Shown: positions 11,964-23,035 of the stretch, piece by piece
Position numbering within the stretch: the stretch's first letter is position 1
How the letters are laid out: every line of letters starts with the position of its first letter
Assembly: GCF_000708205.1 (NCBI RefSeq)
Contig: NW_014575557.1
Location: 496,143-560,142 of the forward strand
Origin: Mixia osmundae IAM 14324
Lineage: Eukaryota > Basidiomycota > Mixiomycetes > Mixiales > Mixiaceae
DNA: 64,000 bases
Direction: 5' to 3'
The notes under the pieces: model-generated
What the model saw: the letters and a program-made list of their open reading frames with translations, nothing else
Told to the model about the DNA's origin: nothing
Databases searched by the model: none
Program-made: the position numbers and the translations under genes

Positions 11964-12763
11964 CTATTGTTCGCTATCGAGCACAACGCCGACTTGAGCG
12001 GGTCTCAGCAGACGACCTTTGATGGTCCAGCCCTTTCTCTGACACTCTAGTACTGTGCCCGGCTGCTTGCCAGGCACGGGAGCCTGATACATCGCCTCGT
12101 GAAAGTTGGGGTCGAATTTCTCGCCTGTCGGATCAAATTGCTCGACGCCGACCCTCCTGAGTGCCTTTTCGAGTTCTGTCTGGGTGAGCGAGACGCCCGT
12201 GTAGAGATCCACGAGCTCTGCCGAGTTGGCCTTGTCTGTCCGCTTGGCTTCGGGCACAGACTTGAGAGCGAGGGAGAGGATGTCGTAAGTATTGGCGACG
12301 AGATCGGTGGCGAGCTTCTGGACGGCAAAGTCTCTCGCCGCTGCCTTTTCTCGTGTCGTGATCTTTTGCAAGTTCTCATAGTCTGCCAGTGAGCGCAAGA
12401 GGGAGTCCTACGTGCGGCCATCGCATGAGCTCTGCGCGCGCGCAAACAGGAGCTCGATCAAGGGGACAAGCCTACCTTGAGTCGTGCGATCTCTTTGTCC
12501 TTTTCTACAGACGCCAACGCCTCAGGTGAAGCTTGTGCAGCGTCGCTCGCTCGCTGAGCCTTTGCATCGTCTGGCTTGGCGCTGACGGAAGGATCCTGCT
12601 GTTCCGAAGCGGTCGAAGTCGATTGACATCGTCTTGACGTCAGGAGATCTTGCTGCCATGTCGGTCTGGTCTGAGCGTGTTGCTGGTACGCTAGACTTGG
12701 CCTGATCAGAGGTCGCTGTGTGCTCCTTGCTGCGAGCTGAGCTATCCTCGTGACTCGCTTCAT
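11964..12763 (-). CDS. MGE1: Mitochondrial GrpE nucleotide-exchange factor
   Basis: Exons complement(11964..12407, 12476..12763), 243 aa, one 68-nt intron ending in TAG. A basic, Arg/Gln/Ser-rich leader of about 45 residues looks like a mitochondrial presequence. The GrpE family core follows: RSLADYENLQKITTREKAAA, FAVQKLATDLVANTYDILSLAL, then FDPNFHEAMYQAPVPGKQPG and GRLLRPAQVGV at the C-terminus. GrpE releases ADP from matrix Hsp70 (Ssc1) in protein import and folding. Length and domain order fit the family. Stops of this gene and XRN1 are 57 bp apart. Confidence 0.95.
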
Positions 12764-12865
12764 GTCTGCCCTGTCGTCTGTCGTCTGTCGCTCGCAGTCA
12801 GGTCGGCCGACGTCGAGACGAGATCGACTTCAAAATATAAATTTTGTCAGAGAGAGTGGTCAAGA

Positions 12866-13456
12866 ATGTCTGCACCCGCCTTGCCAGGGCAGGACAGGAG
12901 CAGCACGAACCAATTCATGATCGCACTGAGATCGATCAGACCGAGGGAGGATCTCACTCGACTGCTGCAACATCCTTGCGCCCGCAATGCACTCTTGATC
13001 GGCATTGGCGGCGGCACGGCAGTAGGTGCCATCCGGTTCTTAGGCTCGCAACGTTTGTTCTCCACTCGCCCTCAGGTAGCCTTGGCGTTTGACTGACGCT
13101 GAGCAAACAAAACGGTGAAGGAGTGTGGTCATCGACAAATTGGGCAGTGGCCACCTTTGGCTTTGCCAGCCTGACATCCTGGGAAACTTGCAATCGATCT
13201 AGAAAGGCAGAAGGCCAGCGGATACAAGCTGCTCGAGAGGCATTCAAGCATGCATCAAAGGGCAAGAGTGCGTCACCCCTTTCGCTTTCGAGCTCCGCTC
13301 CATGCTGATGCCTTTGTTTGAGCAGAATGGGCTGCGACAACGACTTCTGGCGCTGGCGTAGGCAAGACTGAGACGCCTGTGGTTGCGGGCGAGAGTGCGG
13401 CCCAAGTTGATGGCCAGGGCGAGACTGCCGACAGAGTCGACTATGGTCTGCGATGA
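12866..13456 (+). CDS. COX20: Cytochrome c oxidase assembly protein COX20
   Basis: Exons 12866..13052, 13121..13267, 13326..13456, 154 aa. The COX20 signature is visible: PCARNALLIGIGGGTAVGAI (first membrane helix) and NWAVATFGFASLTSWETC (second helix, with the conserved NWAV and Trp-x-x-Cys). Family members are inner-membrane chaperones of Cox2. Intron 1 has a weak donor (GTTTGT) but is the only choice that keeps the frame and joins the two helices. A GTAGCC site further downstream would break it. The C-terminus is polar and variable. Its stop is 11 bp from the convergent rhodanese-like gene. Confidence 0.8.
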
Positions 13457-13467
13457 TCTGCCGAAAC

Positions 13468-13922
13468 TCAATAGGTCGACTGCCAGATCTCCTTGGACCA
13501 GCCTTCGACGAGCGCAGGGTCATCCTGTCGTCACAAGAGCATCAGTGCCAGCTCATCATCGATTGACTCAAGCGGGGCCGATCTACCTTGTACTGGGCTT
13601 GAAAGGCAGTGAAGCCGCCGCGAAGGACGAGGATGTCCTGATCGCTCTTGCTATCTGTAGCCTCACGAGCAGCAGCATACCGACGCGCACAGCTCGGTCC
13701 TCTCTGTTGTGACAATGCACAATGCACGATGACGACAGGCACGTCCTTGAGCTTCTTCACCAGTTTGTCCACGTCACTCTCAAAGGAACCCGAGGGTGAA
13801 TGGATACATCCAGTGATGTGACCGCCGATGTAATCTGAATCGCGCACATCGATGATCGCTGTCTTTGTGTCGCTCTTGAGGAGCTCTGCTGCCTCTGCCG
13901 GGCTCGTGAACCGGTACGACAT
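13468..13922 (-). CDS. Rhodanese-fold phosphatase/arsenate reductase-like (CDC25/Acr2 type)
   Basis: Exons complement(13468..13524, 13587..13922), 130 aa. Features: IIDVRDSDYIGGHITGCIHS (rhodanese start) and the active-site loop VIVHCALSQQRGPSCARRY, a Cys-x5-Arg motif with the SQxRGP that marks the Acr2/Ych1/CDC25-like group. It then has LRGGFTAFQAQY and a C-terminal helix with two Trp. Such small single-domain enzymes act as arsenate reductases or protein phosphatases; substrate cannot be told from sequence. I used the first ATG in frame; the frame is open further upstream without an ATG. It is divergent from ATG16. Confidence 0.85.
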
Positions 13923-14033
13923 AGCCGTCGAGGCGTCGCTATCACAGCTTTCGGACGTCTCTCCAGACGCCACCTCGGTATTTTGTTCTTTCCGCTGCGG
14001 GATTTGTTCTTCGGTGCTCGACCCACTGGCTCA

Positions 14034-14865
14034 ATGGCGATGGGTTGGCAAGACGAGGTCCTGTCGAGCCTGAAGGAGCGAGACAGGGGTGAGAAGGCGC
14101 TTGCAAAGTTGATCGAGCACAGTGAGTCGTTGCCCTGGCCAGCATGCAGCCCCTCCTCCTCCTCCACGCGTGCGCTGACCAAGACGCCGCAAATCAGACC
14201 AGAGATGGATCCAGCAAGCACTCGCCTGCAAGGACAGACATGCCAGTCTGCTCCGGTCTGCCAATCTCGGTCCTACCGTCGTCTCTCACGCGGTGCCCAT
14301 CGTGGGACAAAGGACGACATCCATGTCGAGCAATGCCAGCAGTGGCGGGCAATCCCATGAAGAGGGCGCCATCTCAAAGGCTTACACTGCCTCGCTCGAG
14401 AATCAGATCGCCACCTTGCGCGAGGAACTGTCGTCACTGTACAAGATACAGTCCCAGAACGCTCAGCGACTGCTCACCCTCACCGAGAACTTGCGCGAGA
14501 AAGAGGATACAGGCAAAGAGGCAGAAGAGAGAGTGAGGACGCTCAAGGCCGACGGAGATCGACTGAAGCGCAAGGCAGAAGAAGCCCGCGGCGTCACGAA
14601 GGAGCGCGAGAAGAACATCCAGTTCTTGCAAGATGAGCTCGCCACATTGCAACTCGAGTACAGTCAGCTCGAGAAACGCAATGACGCCCTGAGTAGAGAC
14701 AACGCTGCTCTGCTCAAGCGATGGCTCGACAAGATGAACGATGAAGCCAATGCTGCCAATGCTCGCTTTCTCGAAGAAGTCAATCGCAAAGAATCTCACG
14801 ATACCCAAGCCATCTCACCCAAGCCGCAGACCGCTCAACCGCAACCGCAAGAGGCCGCCGTCTGA
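14034..14865 (+). CDS. ATG16: Autophagy protein ATG16
   Basis: Exons 14034..14121 and 14198..14865, 251 aa, one 76-nt intron. The N-terminus (GWQDEVLSSLKERDRGEKAL, then a short helix ending IEHN) resembles the ATG5-binding helix of ATG16. The middle is a long coiled coil starting AYTASLENQIATLREEL and including the family-like YKIQSQNAQRLLTLTENLRE. The C-terminus is short and Gln/Pro-rich, with no WD40 domain, as in fungi. ATG16 dimerises and recruits ATG12-ATG5 to the phagophore for ATG8 lipidation. Two in-frame ATGs (14034 and 14040) are possible starts. Confidence 0.85.
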
Positions 14866-14916
14866 CGGCCATCAGCATTCCCAGATAGCAACAAGGGTCC
14901 TCTGCATGTCATCATG

Positions 14917-17758
14917 TCATGTAGCAAGCTGTTGTACAGCATCATCATCTGTCAGTTCCACCATCTTCTGCCCTAAGCCTTCTGCATGATCCGTCGAACT
15001 CGGCTTCAGCTTGCTGCTGTTGGGCACAGGCGTACGTGACCCTGCAGCGACAAGCGGCGACGAGAAGCCCGGCTTGCGAGAGGCGCGCTTGGGTTGTCGC
15101 GCATTAAACGCTTGCACTGGACCTCGATCGACTTTGGCAACGGTAAAAGTACCCTGGCTGCCCGCCCTGCACGCTTCTGCATCAGCATAGCTCTGTGCCG
15201 AGCTTTCGAACAGCCTACCAAGAGACATTGTCGGCGTTGTAGGCATATTCGCCCGTCCATCTGAGTATGGCTTCCGGGCTCCCGTTGTTGCGGTCGCTGA
15301 TGACAAAGTCTGCGCTGACAAACGGCTTGAGCGAGACGATCTGAGCACCATCCTTGAGTTCCAAAAAGCGGAGCTTGAGCGTGTCGTTGAGCTCTGCCGA
15401 GAAAATGTAGTTGTTCACAAGCTGCAGACGAATGAGCCTGACCCCGCCCGGCAGAAAATCAGAGGAACGTACGATGACATCGGCTCTCTGCAATATGTCC
15501 GAGATGCGCAGTTGGCCACCTTCGATGCTGGGATCTTCTATCAGGTCATTCTGTCGAATGTCGGCCTTGTAGGTCTTGATCTGGCCTGCCCGCAGACCCC
15601 ACATGGGAATCCGTCGAAGTGCTTCCTCAACATTGCCTTTTGCCAATCTGGCCGTATTCTCCACATATTCGAAGCCATATGCATCACAGCCCGTCCTGCT
15701 CGGCGGCGTCACTTGAGCCGAGGCATATCAGTGAACGCTTGAACGTACGAGATGGCAGACTGGATGAGCGTATTGCCGACACCCGAACCTAGATCGACAA
15801 AGACCTGACCAGGTCCCAAATCCGTTACAGCAAAGATGTCACGGAGAACGGGTGCATGAAGTTCTCCATAGCTGTGACCGAATGTCAGCTTGATTCGAAG
15901 TTGAGGCGTCGAGATCGTACGTATACGACGAAAAGCCGAGCGCTCTCCGTAGGGTATGTGATTCTGGCCCGACTCTTCGCTCGTAGCACTGATCGCTGAT
16001 CTTACAGCAAAGCTCGTACTCTACACCTTGCATGCCCATGATCTGCTTGCGAAGATGTCCGTCCTGCTTGAGCTCCACAAGCGCTCGATTGTACTCTCCG
16101 ATGAGCCCGAGCAAAGCCGGTCCATCACGTCGCTCTTCCGCATTGCGGAGCTTCTCTGCGAAACTCTCGCGACGAGGCAGGATCGTCTCTGTCTCGAGAG
16201 CATCTGACAAAGGCGGAGGAGTCTCTGATCTGCTCACAAGTTCGACACTATCACCGATTCGCACCGGCTCGATATAGAAGGCGTCGACAGCTTGGTCGGG
16301 AGTCAGGTAGTATTTGAGCACCAACTCGATAACTTCGACAAGATCGACGAGCGGTGAGTACTCCTCACCGTCACGCTTAGGTGGCACGAGCACAAACTCT
16401 TCGCTTGCTCCTCGTGCAGGGTATTCTAGTCTGACGACAGGCCGCTCGGCACCGAACCAGCTGAAAACGGGTGCCCTCGGATTCTGTGGGTCTTGCAGAT
16501 CTGCGACCGACATGTGGCATGAGCGACGCTCAAGCTTGGTCAAGGCTGGCTCACTTTGGGTATATAGATGGGAGTGACTATCGACGAGTCGCTTGCTGTG
16601 CCACAAGTCGGCATCGATCGAGCAGTAGTCCTCGAGCGCAGCTACGGGTCGTTTGACGAGTATGCCAGGCGTCGCGCTACGCCTTGCAGCTTCATCATCG
16701 GAGGGGTGGGCAGATGTCAGCGGGGTTCTTGCTCTGCTTGCCGGTGTCGTTGTCGTCAGCACGTCGTCGTCAAAGTCTGAGCCCGGTCGCCCCCAGAACG
16801 CGCGAGCCCGCTTTCGAGGGGCAGGTCTGCTGGAAAAGCCCGATCGGAACGAATTTGTCGACATGGCAGAACTAGCAATCGAGCTCGTTGGGCTACAGCT
16901 TCGCCGAAGAGATGCAGCCAGCTTGCTCCTTCCCCTGATGGCAGTGTCGACCGCTGAATCATCATCATCATAATCATTGCGGTCATTCGCGCTATTGAAT
17001 GGCTTCCGTCGGCCTTTCTTGCGACTTGCCACTTTTGCTATGCCATGGCTGGCTTTCCTGCTCGCTGATATCTTGTGCGGCTTAAGCGATCCCATAGAGC
17101 TTGCCGTCGTGCTCGCCGACACAGGCTTTGCGACTGCTGTGACCACGACTGGACTTGTTGTGTGGACGACCGGCGATGGTGACTTTTTGCGAATTGTGAG
17201 TTGCTCCAGCGTCTCGGCATCAAGTACAGGCACCGACGCGCTTGCGACTAACTTCATCTGTGCCTTCTGCTTAAGCGGGAGGTGTGCAGTCAGCGTGACG
17301 GGCACCCTGGAGGGCGCCTGTCTCGCTCTCGAGGCCGCTTTTGCTCGATCGCAGACGTTCGTGAAGGCGTCCTTGAGTTGGATCCCCTCTCTGACGGCGA
17401 AGTAATCATACTGAAGCCGTTCGAGCTCGGTCAGACCTCGCTTGCGACCCGTCTTGCTCGTCAAAGTGATGACGGGCTCGATTTGGACACTCTGCTCGAG
17501 CCTCGACCGTTGAGCGAGGCCCGTCGACGCGTGATCGATCGAGTCCATGCGGCTCGCATCTTGTACACAGGCCGTACTCGCCGGCACTACTCCTACCCGC
17601 GCCTCGGCAGCCTGCTCTGTACTCGGCAACGACGCGACAAGACCGCTGTTGGCGTTTTGCTGTGCTGGCGTCCAGGCAGTCTTTGCCCAGCTGCGCGTGC
17701 CCAAGAAGCCGTGCTCTTGCGCATCTTGCTCACTGAGCAGTAGCTTGCTGAGCTGCAT
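14917..17758 (-). CDS. DOT1: Histone H3-K79 methyltransferase DOT1
   Basis: Exons complement(14917..15166, 15219..15695, 15749..15871, 15921..17758), 895 aa. A long basic, Ser/Pro/Arg-rich N-terminal half is followed by the DOT1 catalytic fold: YGELHAPVLRDIF, the SAM-binding motif FVDLGSGVGNTLIQSA, CDAYGFEYVENTARLA and LVNNYIFSAELNDTLKLRF. Each junction joins conserved blocks. Intron 1 has two possible donors six nucleotides apart (15920 or 15926), changing two residues just before YGEL. Family enzymes methylate H3 Lys79 in the nucleosome core, acting in silencing and checkpoint control. The start is the first in-frame ATG; a small upstream exon cannot be excluded. It is divergent from PAC2 by 87 bp. 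Confidence 0.92.
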
Positions 17759-17845
17759 GCGATAGCGACCTGGTGCGGAAGAGGGAGGCTCCGTCACGGT
17801 CGATGTCGATGATAAAACGCGCTTACGAGCTGAGTTTACGCGCGG

Positions 17846-18831
17846 ATGACGACAAGCTCACTGCAGCAGACCATGCCATTCTTTCGTGGCTCGCCGGCTT
17901 CGTTCGATCAGTCGACACTACTCCTGCCAGCTGTGTCAATCGGCAATGTGCCTCAGCTAGCGACAGATCTACTCATCCATTCGCATGCCCTCCAAAAGAT
18001 AGGAACGCTCTCTGCGAGAGATCTCGTCCCTGTCCTGGGCTCTGCCGACTATCTGCCCACTGCGGCTGCACCCAGGCGAGGCTTGGCAACAGCGCTCGAG
18101 GGTAGGCTTGACGCTCTCTGGAAGCACAGCTGACTGATGGTCAGATATGACAGTCTATGCCACGGCAGATCACTCTCTCGTTACCCTCCAGCAGCGCTCG
18201 CCAGTCCTCAAGGTACGGCCTGCCGTGGATGACCAGTAGCAAAAGCGCTGAGCATAGATTGCAGTCGAGGAAAGAGCACTTTGTGTATGAGCTGTGCGAT
18301 TGGATTGTGGCATCACGCTTCAAACGGGTCGTCATCCTGTCCAGCCTGAGTGCAGGCGCGCGGCGAGACGCAGAGCTTGCCTCACAGTCAGTAGCTCACT
18401 GAGCAACGGCAACAAGCTCACAGACCTCTGCAGAGCCTCGCCGTTCCGCTACTTCAGCCTCACATCGTCCTCAGCAGCATTGACACTTCAAGCGCTCTGC
18501 GCGAGGATACCGTCTCGCGATGCAGCGATACCCCTTCTCCCTTCGGCTGGGCTCACACGAAGGTATCTAGAAGCGCTCAAAGCAGTCGAGACGGCCGCAA
18601 TATTGCTCTATGTTGCCGAAGGCGACAATCGTGGCGACGCTTGCGCAATGGCCGAGATGACCTCTGTGGTTCTTCAGAGTGAGTCCCCTTTGCATTGGAT
18701 GTAATATTCGCTGACACGAGTATCCAGAACTCGAGGTCTTGCCGCTCGGTACGCCAGAATGGCAAGAGCCAAAGAGCTGGCATAGGGGTTTGTACGGAAC
18801 AGAAGCGATACCGGACGGGTTGTTCGGCTGA
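17846..18831 (+). CDS. PAC2: Proteasome assembly chaperone 2
   Basis: Exons 17846..18101, 18154..18212, 18265..18386, 18434..18678, 18728..18831, 261 aa. PAC2/PSMG2 family features: LLLPAVSIGNVPQLATDLLI near the N-terminus, LVTLQQRSPVLK, a Trp followed by FKRVVILSSLSAGARRD, then PSAGLTRRYLEAL and YVAEGDNRGDA, and a Ser-Trp near the C-terminus. With PAC1 it assembles the 20S alpha ring. The alternation of conserved blocks across four short introns (47-52 nt) gives strong support. Its stop lies only 17 bp from the stop of the convergent cullin gene, so the 3' UTRs must overlap. Confidence 0.88.
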
Positions 18832-18848
18832 GAAAGGCATGCATCGAT

Positions 18849-21601
18849 CTAGGCAACATACGAATACGTGTTCCGACTTCCCTCGACACGTTCCATGTAC
18901 TCTCGCTCGATGAGAGAATCGATGGCCTTCTTGATCTCTTGCGTTTCCACCTTGAAGCGATCCTTGAGCTCGTTGACGACATCCATGATGAGCTCTGCGT
19001 GCTTGATCGTCTTGCGAGATTTCATCAAGCGTACGATACAGAGTTGCAAATGCGATTGTCGATCCAAGAAGACCCGCGTCGTCGTCGACTGGTTCTCCTC
19101 TGCAGTCTCCTTCATCTGGATCTGGTTGATCTTGATCCGGTAGTGGTCGTCCTTGAAAGCCTCGTTGAAAGCGAACTGATCGCCTGCATTGACGTCTTTG
19201 CCTTTTGGGAACTTGACCAGTACTCTAGACTTGCCGCATGCCAGTGATTGCAATACCCGTGCAGCTTCTTTCTTCTCTAGTCCGGTACGCGAGACGAGCT
19301 CCTCGTACGATAGCTTCGCTGCGCTTGCGACCTCGTTGAACTGCAACAGGACGATAGCCTGGAACAGACTGACGAGCAGCTCGCGCTTGCCACACTGTGG
19401 GAAGGTGGCCGTGAGAGTACACTGATCGAGGGAATGCTGCCAGCTCAGCGTGCGTCCACCATGTTTGCCGGCGTAAAACTGCTTGAAGATATCGAGCAAG
19501 TGCGCCATCCTTCCGTCAATTCTGACAGGCGCAGCCAGGAAGGAGGGCCAATTGCCTGAAGTGAGTACGTTGACGGATAGTTCGAGGTCGCCTTTCGACC
19601 GTCCTTGTTGCTCGCCGTGCATCTTCCAGGCCTTCATGAGATCTGATGAGATGTCGATATCGCGAGCCATCGTTTCCAAACTTGCCGTGAAGCCAGCACC
19701 ACAATCTGTACGACCGACATGAGCTCACGCAGACGATTCAGCTCATCAGAGGGCTTACGATTCTTGAGCTTCGCTAAGAGGCTCTTTTCGATGTCAGACG
19801 ATGCACTCCGATTGAGCAGCAAACGCTTGGCAAAGTCGCGCTTGTAAAAGGCTTCGAAGATATCCTTGCCTTGCGTGAATCGGAAGATATCGAGCACTTG
19901 GTCGAACTGCTCCTCGAGCGAATCATCACTGGCTGCTTTCGAGCCGGATCGCATCTTTGCATCGATGAATTTAGCAATCATCTCTGCAGGCTTGTTCTGA
20001 CGTTTATTGACAAATTCCTCAAAGCCGTCTCTTGCCGCTTGCGAGAAGCGAAGATCGGAGGTAAAGGGGCCGGCGACAATATCGTTGATGCGTGTGCGGA
20101 AGCCGAGCAGGCGCGTGATCATCCCTTCGTCTTGTTCGGGATCAGATAGGGTCGCAAAGCCAGCGGACTGGATGTCGAGTCAGCATCTGCACAAGTTCGA
20201 AAGAGAAGGTTTTGCTCACTTTGATGTAGGCGAGCCAGGCAGCTCTGAGGGTGTCGAGTCCTCGCACACGCACAGCTATGCTGTAAAGTGTGCCTAGGCT
20301 GACAGTGTCATTGGCCTCGATCAGAGTAGCCAGGCCTATGGTCACTTTCAGCGAGAGCTCGTTATCGCGCAGAGAGGACGCACCGTTAGCAATGAGAGCA
20401 TCGAGATGGTCGCGCAGAACGACTTCCTCGATAATGGCGACCATCTGAGCCTTGAGCTCCGATCCGACAACATTGTCTGCACGATCTTGTTCGGCATCCA
20501 GGATGAGAACAGCCTTGGCAAGATAAGCAGCAGGCGAGAGTTGGGCGATGGCACCTGCAGCCTGCTCCCGATAGAACGCGGTACTGCTTTCGAGAAAAGG
20601 CATCACGAATGTCGCACGGTGAGCATCTGGACTGTGAGTCTGCAGCAGTGTGATGACGGAGGCAACGAGACGGCGAGAGATCTCTTTGCCAGAGCTGTAT
20701 CACACCTTTAGATCATCTGGGATACAGGAAAACACAAGGCATGCATACCGCTCGTCGTTGACGTTATCGATGAGGGAGCGCTGCAGTGCTTGTACGATAT
20801 CCGGATGCTCGAGCACTTGGCGATTGAAAGTCTCTTGTCCGAGTTCCCTAGCAAGGCAGATTCAGTCTGCGCCCCGCAAAAAGCTAGAGAGTGAAGCTGA
20901 CCACATCCACAGCAAGCCTGGCTGATCAGCCAGGTAGGCGCGGTCGAGATAGAGAAACAAGTCTCGAAGCAGTGTCTGTAGTCGCGTCAGCTCGTGCAAT
21001 GCGTCAACCCCGATCAAGCGCACGATTGTGCCGAGATATTCCTTCCATCGTGATTCGAATGAAGTGAGCCAGGAAGGACCATCGTGCGATTGTGCGGCTT
21101 GGATGTCTTCAATGGAAGCCTTGCGGAGGTCGCCAGCTGCTCGTTCGATCTCTATCCTCAATCGATCGTACAGTGTCTGGCAGGCCTCTGGACCCGTCGA
21201 GACGAGCCCACGACAAAGCTGGTAGAGGGATTGCAGCGATTCGCTTGTCACCTGTCGATTGAGAATGGCACGAGCAGCCTGAACGAGCCTCGAAATCGCT
21301 CGCTGATAGAACGCATTATCCGGTCGGGCTGAACGTCAAAGCAGCTTCAGCCAAGGTAGTCGAGCTCACGATTTGACTGACATTGGCTAGTATTGAGCCG
21401 AATGCGTTGTCCCGAGGCATCATCGCTCCGAATGGGTAGATCTTTGGCTCTCGGGGCCAATGACCAAGTGGGTTCCTGTGAGCGAGTCGGTCGAAAGATG
21501 ATGCGTCTGGGCATAGCGCCGAGTGCTGTGAGTTTGCTCGAAGGCGCGCCTGCTTCGACTGACGTGCTCGATGGCGCTCTGGGACGCTTGAGCACGTCCA
21601 T
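18849..21601 (-). CDS. CUL4: Cullin-4-type ubiquitin ligase scaffold
   Basis: Exons complement(18849..19705, 19759..20167, 20220..20694, 20749..20847, 20902..21328, 21382..21601), 828 aa. Cullin repeats are followed by the cullin homology domain: FYKRDFAKRLLLNRSASSDI, CGAGFTASLETMARDID, TLSWQHSLDQCTL, IKINQIQMKETAEENQSTTT. The C-terminal winged helix has IVRLMKSRKTIKHAELI, where the Lys at about 772 is the expected NEDD8 site, and it ends NTYSYVA. Similarity looks closest to CUL4 (ERSG and KETxEE blocks), which would pair with DDB1 and RBX1, but the cullin class is a judgement from memory. The start is the first ATG in the open frame. Confidence 0.9.
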
Positions 21602-23035
21602 CAAAGCCAACGATAGGCAGCTACTCAGGCGATCGTGTCGTCGACAGTGACGCGCGCGAGATTTTGCTCGTTCGGCGCTCTGCTGACTCGTCGAAGGGGC
21701 TACTTCATAGCAAGGTAAGCCATCTCTGCGGGCTCGCAACGCAAGCAGCACCTCTCATTCGTCAGACGTGGCAATGACGAACAACTCAAATCGATTAGTC
21801 TTTCCGCAGAGCGTCTCGCAAGAGCGCTCGTTGAAGACGAACAAAAACACTGAAACACCTGAGCCCTCATCCTTTCCTCTCGCTCATCCCCACAGAATTA
21901 GTGCCGAAGCAGATCACTGACCTGGAAAGAGCTTGTGCAGGCCTCACCGACGCAAATCCACCTGTTCACTCAGATTTTGCGCCTTAGGGGTCGCTTCATT
22001 GTTGTATCATTCTGGAAGATCCGTTGACTCTGTCCCGCATTCCTGAAGCCTCGATATCGCTTCCTCATCTCATATTGTGCTCGAGACGCAGGGCGGAGCG
22101 TCACGAAGGAGCAGAGGCGCAATCGCGATGTTGACTCTGCTGTGCGTCCGTGCCAGACTGAATGCAATGGCATAAAAGGACATCAAGGCAAAGGCTGTAA
22201 TCGTCCTGGCTCAACCCGCATGATCGCCATGCCTGTGTCCCTCCTTTGAGCTGCAAATCCCGTAGGAGTCAGTCTCTCGTCCGCCCTAGCCGCGCGAGGG
22301 TGACATACTTGAGATAGTGATTCTTTTCGGTCGCCCATGACAAGGTGCTGTAGACTGCACGCAGCGTCGCACCTCAGGTCAGCACTACGTGACAGCCCTG
22401 AATGAGTGAAGCGCGTGCCTGCGATGCCTGCGAGGGTCGGCCAGAAAGCGTATCGCCTGATCCGTCCTACGCCGGAGAAGAGCGCATGTGTCACTGCACC
22501 TCTCATGGGTGCCTGCCTATAGGGTGAGATACCTGTGCCAACCCAAGCGCGGAATTTAGCCAGAGTTGAGGAGGCCACCCTTGAGGGCAAAGGAGGAAAT
22601 GACCATATTGGATGACGCCCTTCTGCTTCATCTTGGCCTCGCCCCAGTAGCTCAGATAGCTCTTGCCCGTGGGCATGCCCGACTGCACAATCGCTGTCGA
22701 GTGCATCTCGACGACGGTTGGCCGAATCGACTCGAGAGAGAGTTTGGCGATGCAATGAAGGCCAAAAGCTCGAGGTTTTGTCTGAATTTTATCGATTTTG
22801 TCAGAGTCGGCCGAAACGTCCGAAACGGTCGTCAGCGTCCAGAGGAGGTGGACATCCTGTCTGGCCTCCTGCAGGCAGAGATCATCCTGTCACGGCCCCA
22901 CAAGCCCCCGGTCCTGGTGATAGAGCTGCTGATCAATCCAGCTGTACAGCCTTGTCGCTAGGCACTCGTCAAATAGCAACGACCCCAGTTGGCCAGCTCT
23001 GTACAGACAGCCGGCGGTAAGCTTGGCCAGATACG
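21602..23035. other. Long intergenic region between CUL4 and a Zn2Cys6 regulator
   Basis: About 1.4 kb separate two divergent start codons. Several frames of 60-190 codons are open here on both strands, but none shows family motifs, codon bias like its neighbours, or splice partners. The region probably carries both promoters and a long leader for the regulator gene. No tRNA-like cloverleaf or repeat was seen. Confidence 0.4.

Noticed and set aside
12954-13523. 190-codon minus-strand frame opposite COX20
   Set aside because: It runs antisense to conserved COX20 exons and has no motifs; the plus-strand gene explains the region.
22183-22755. 190-codon minus-strand frame upstream of the Zn2Cys6 gene
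   Set aside because: No motif, no ATG-supported start context and no splice partner; a chance open frame in GC-rich DNA.
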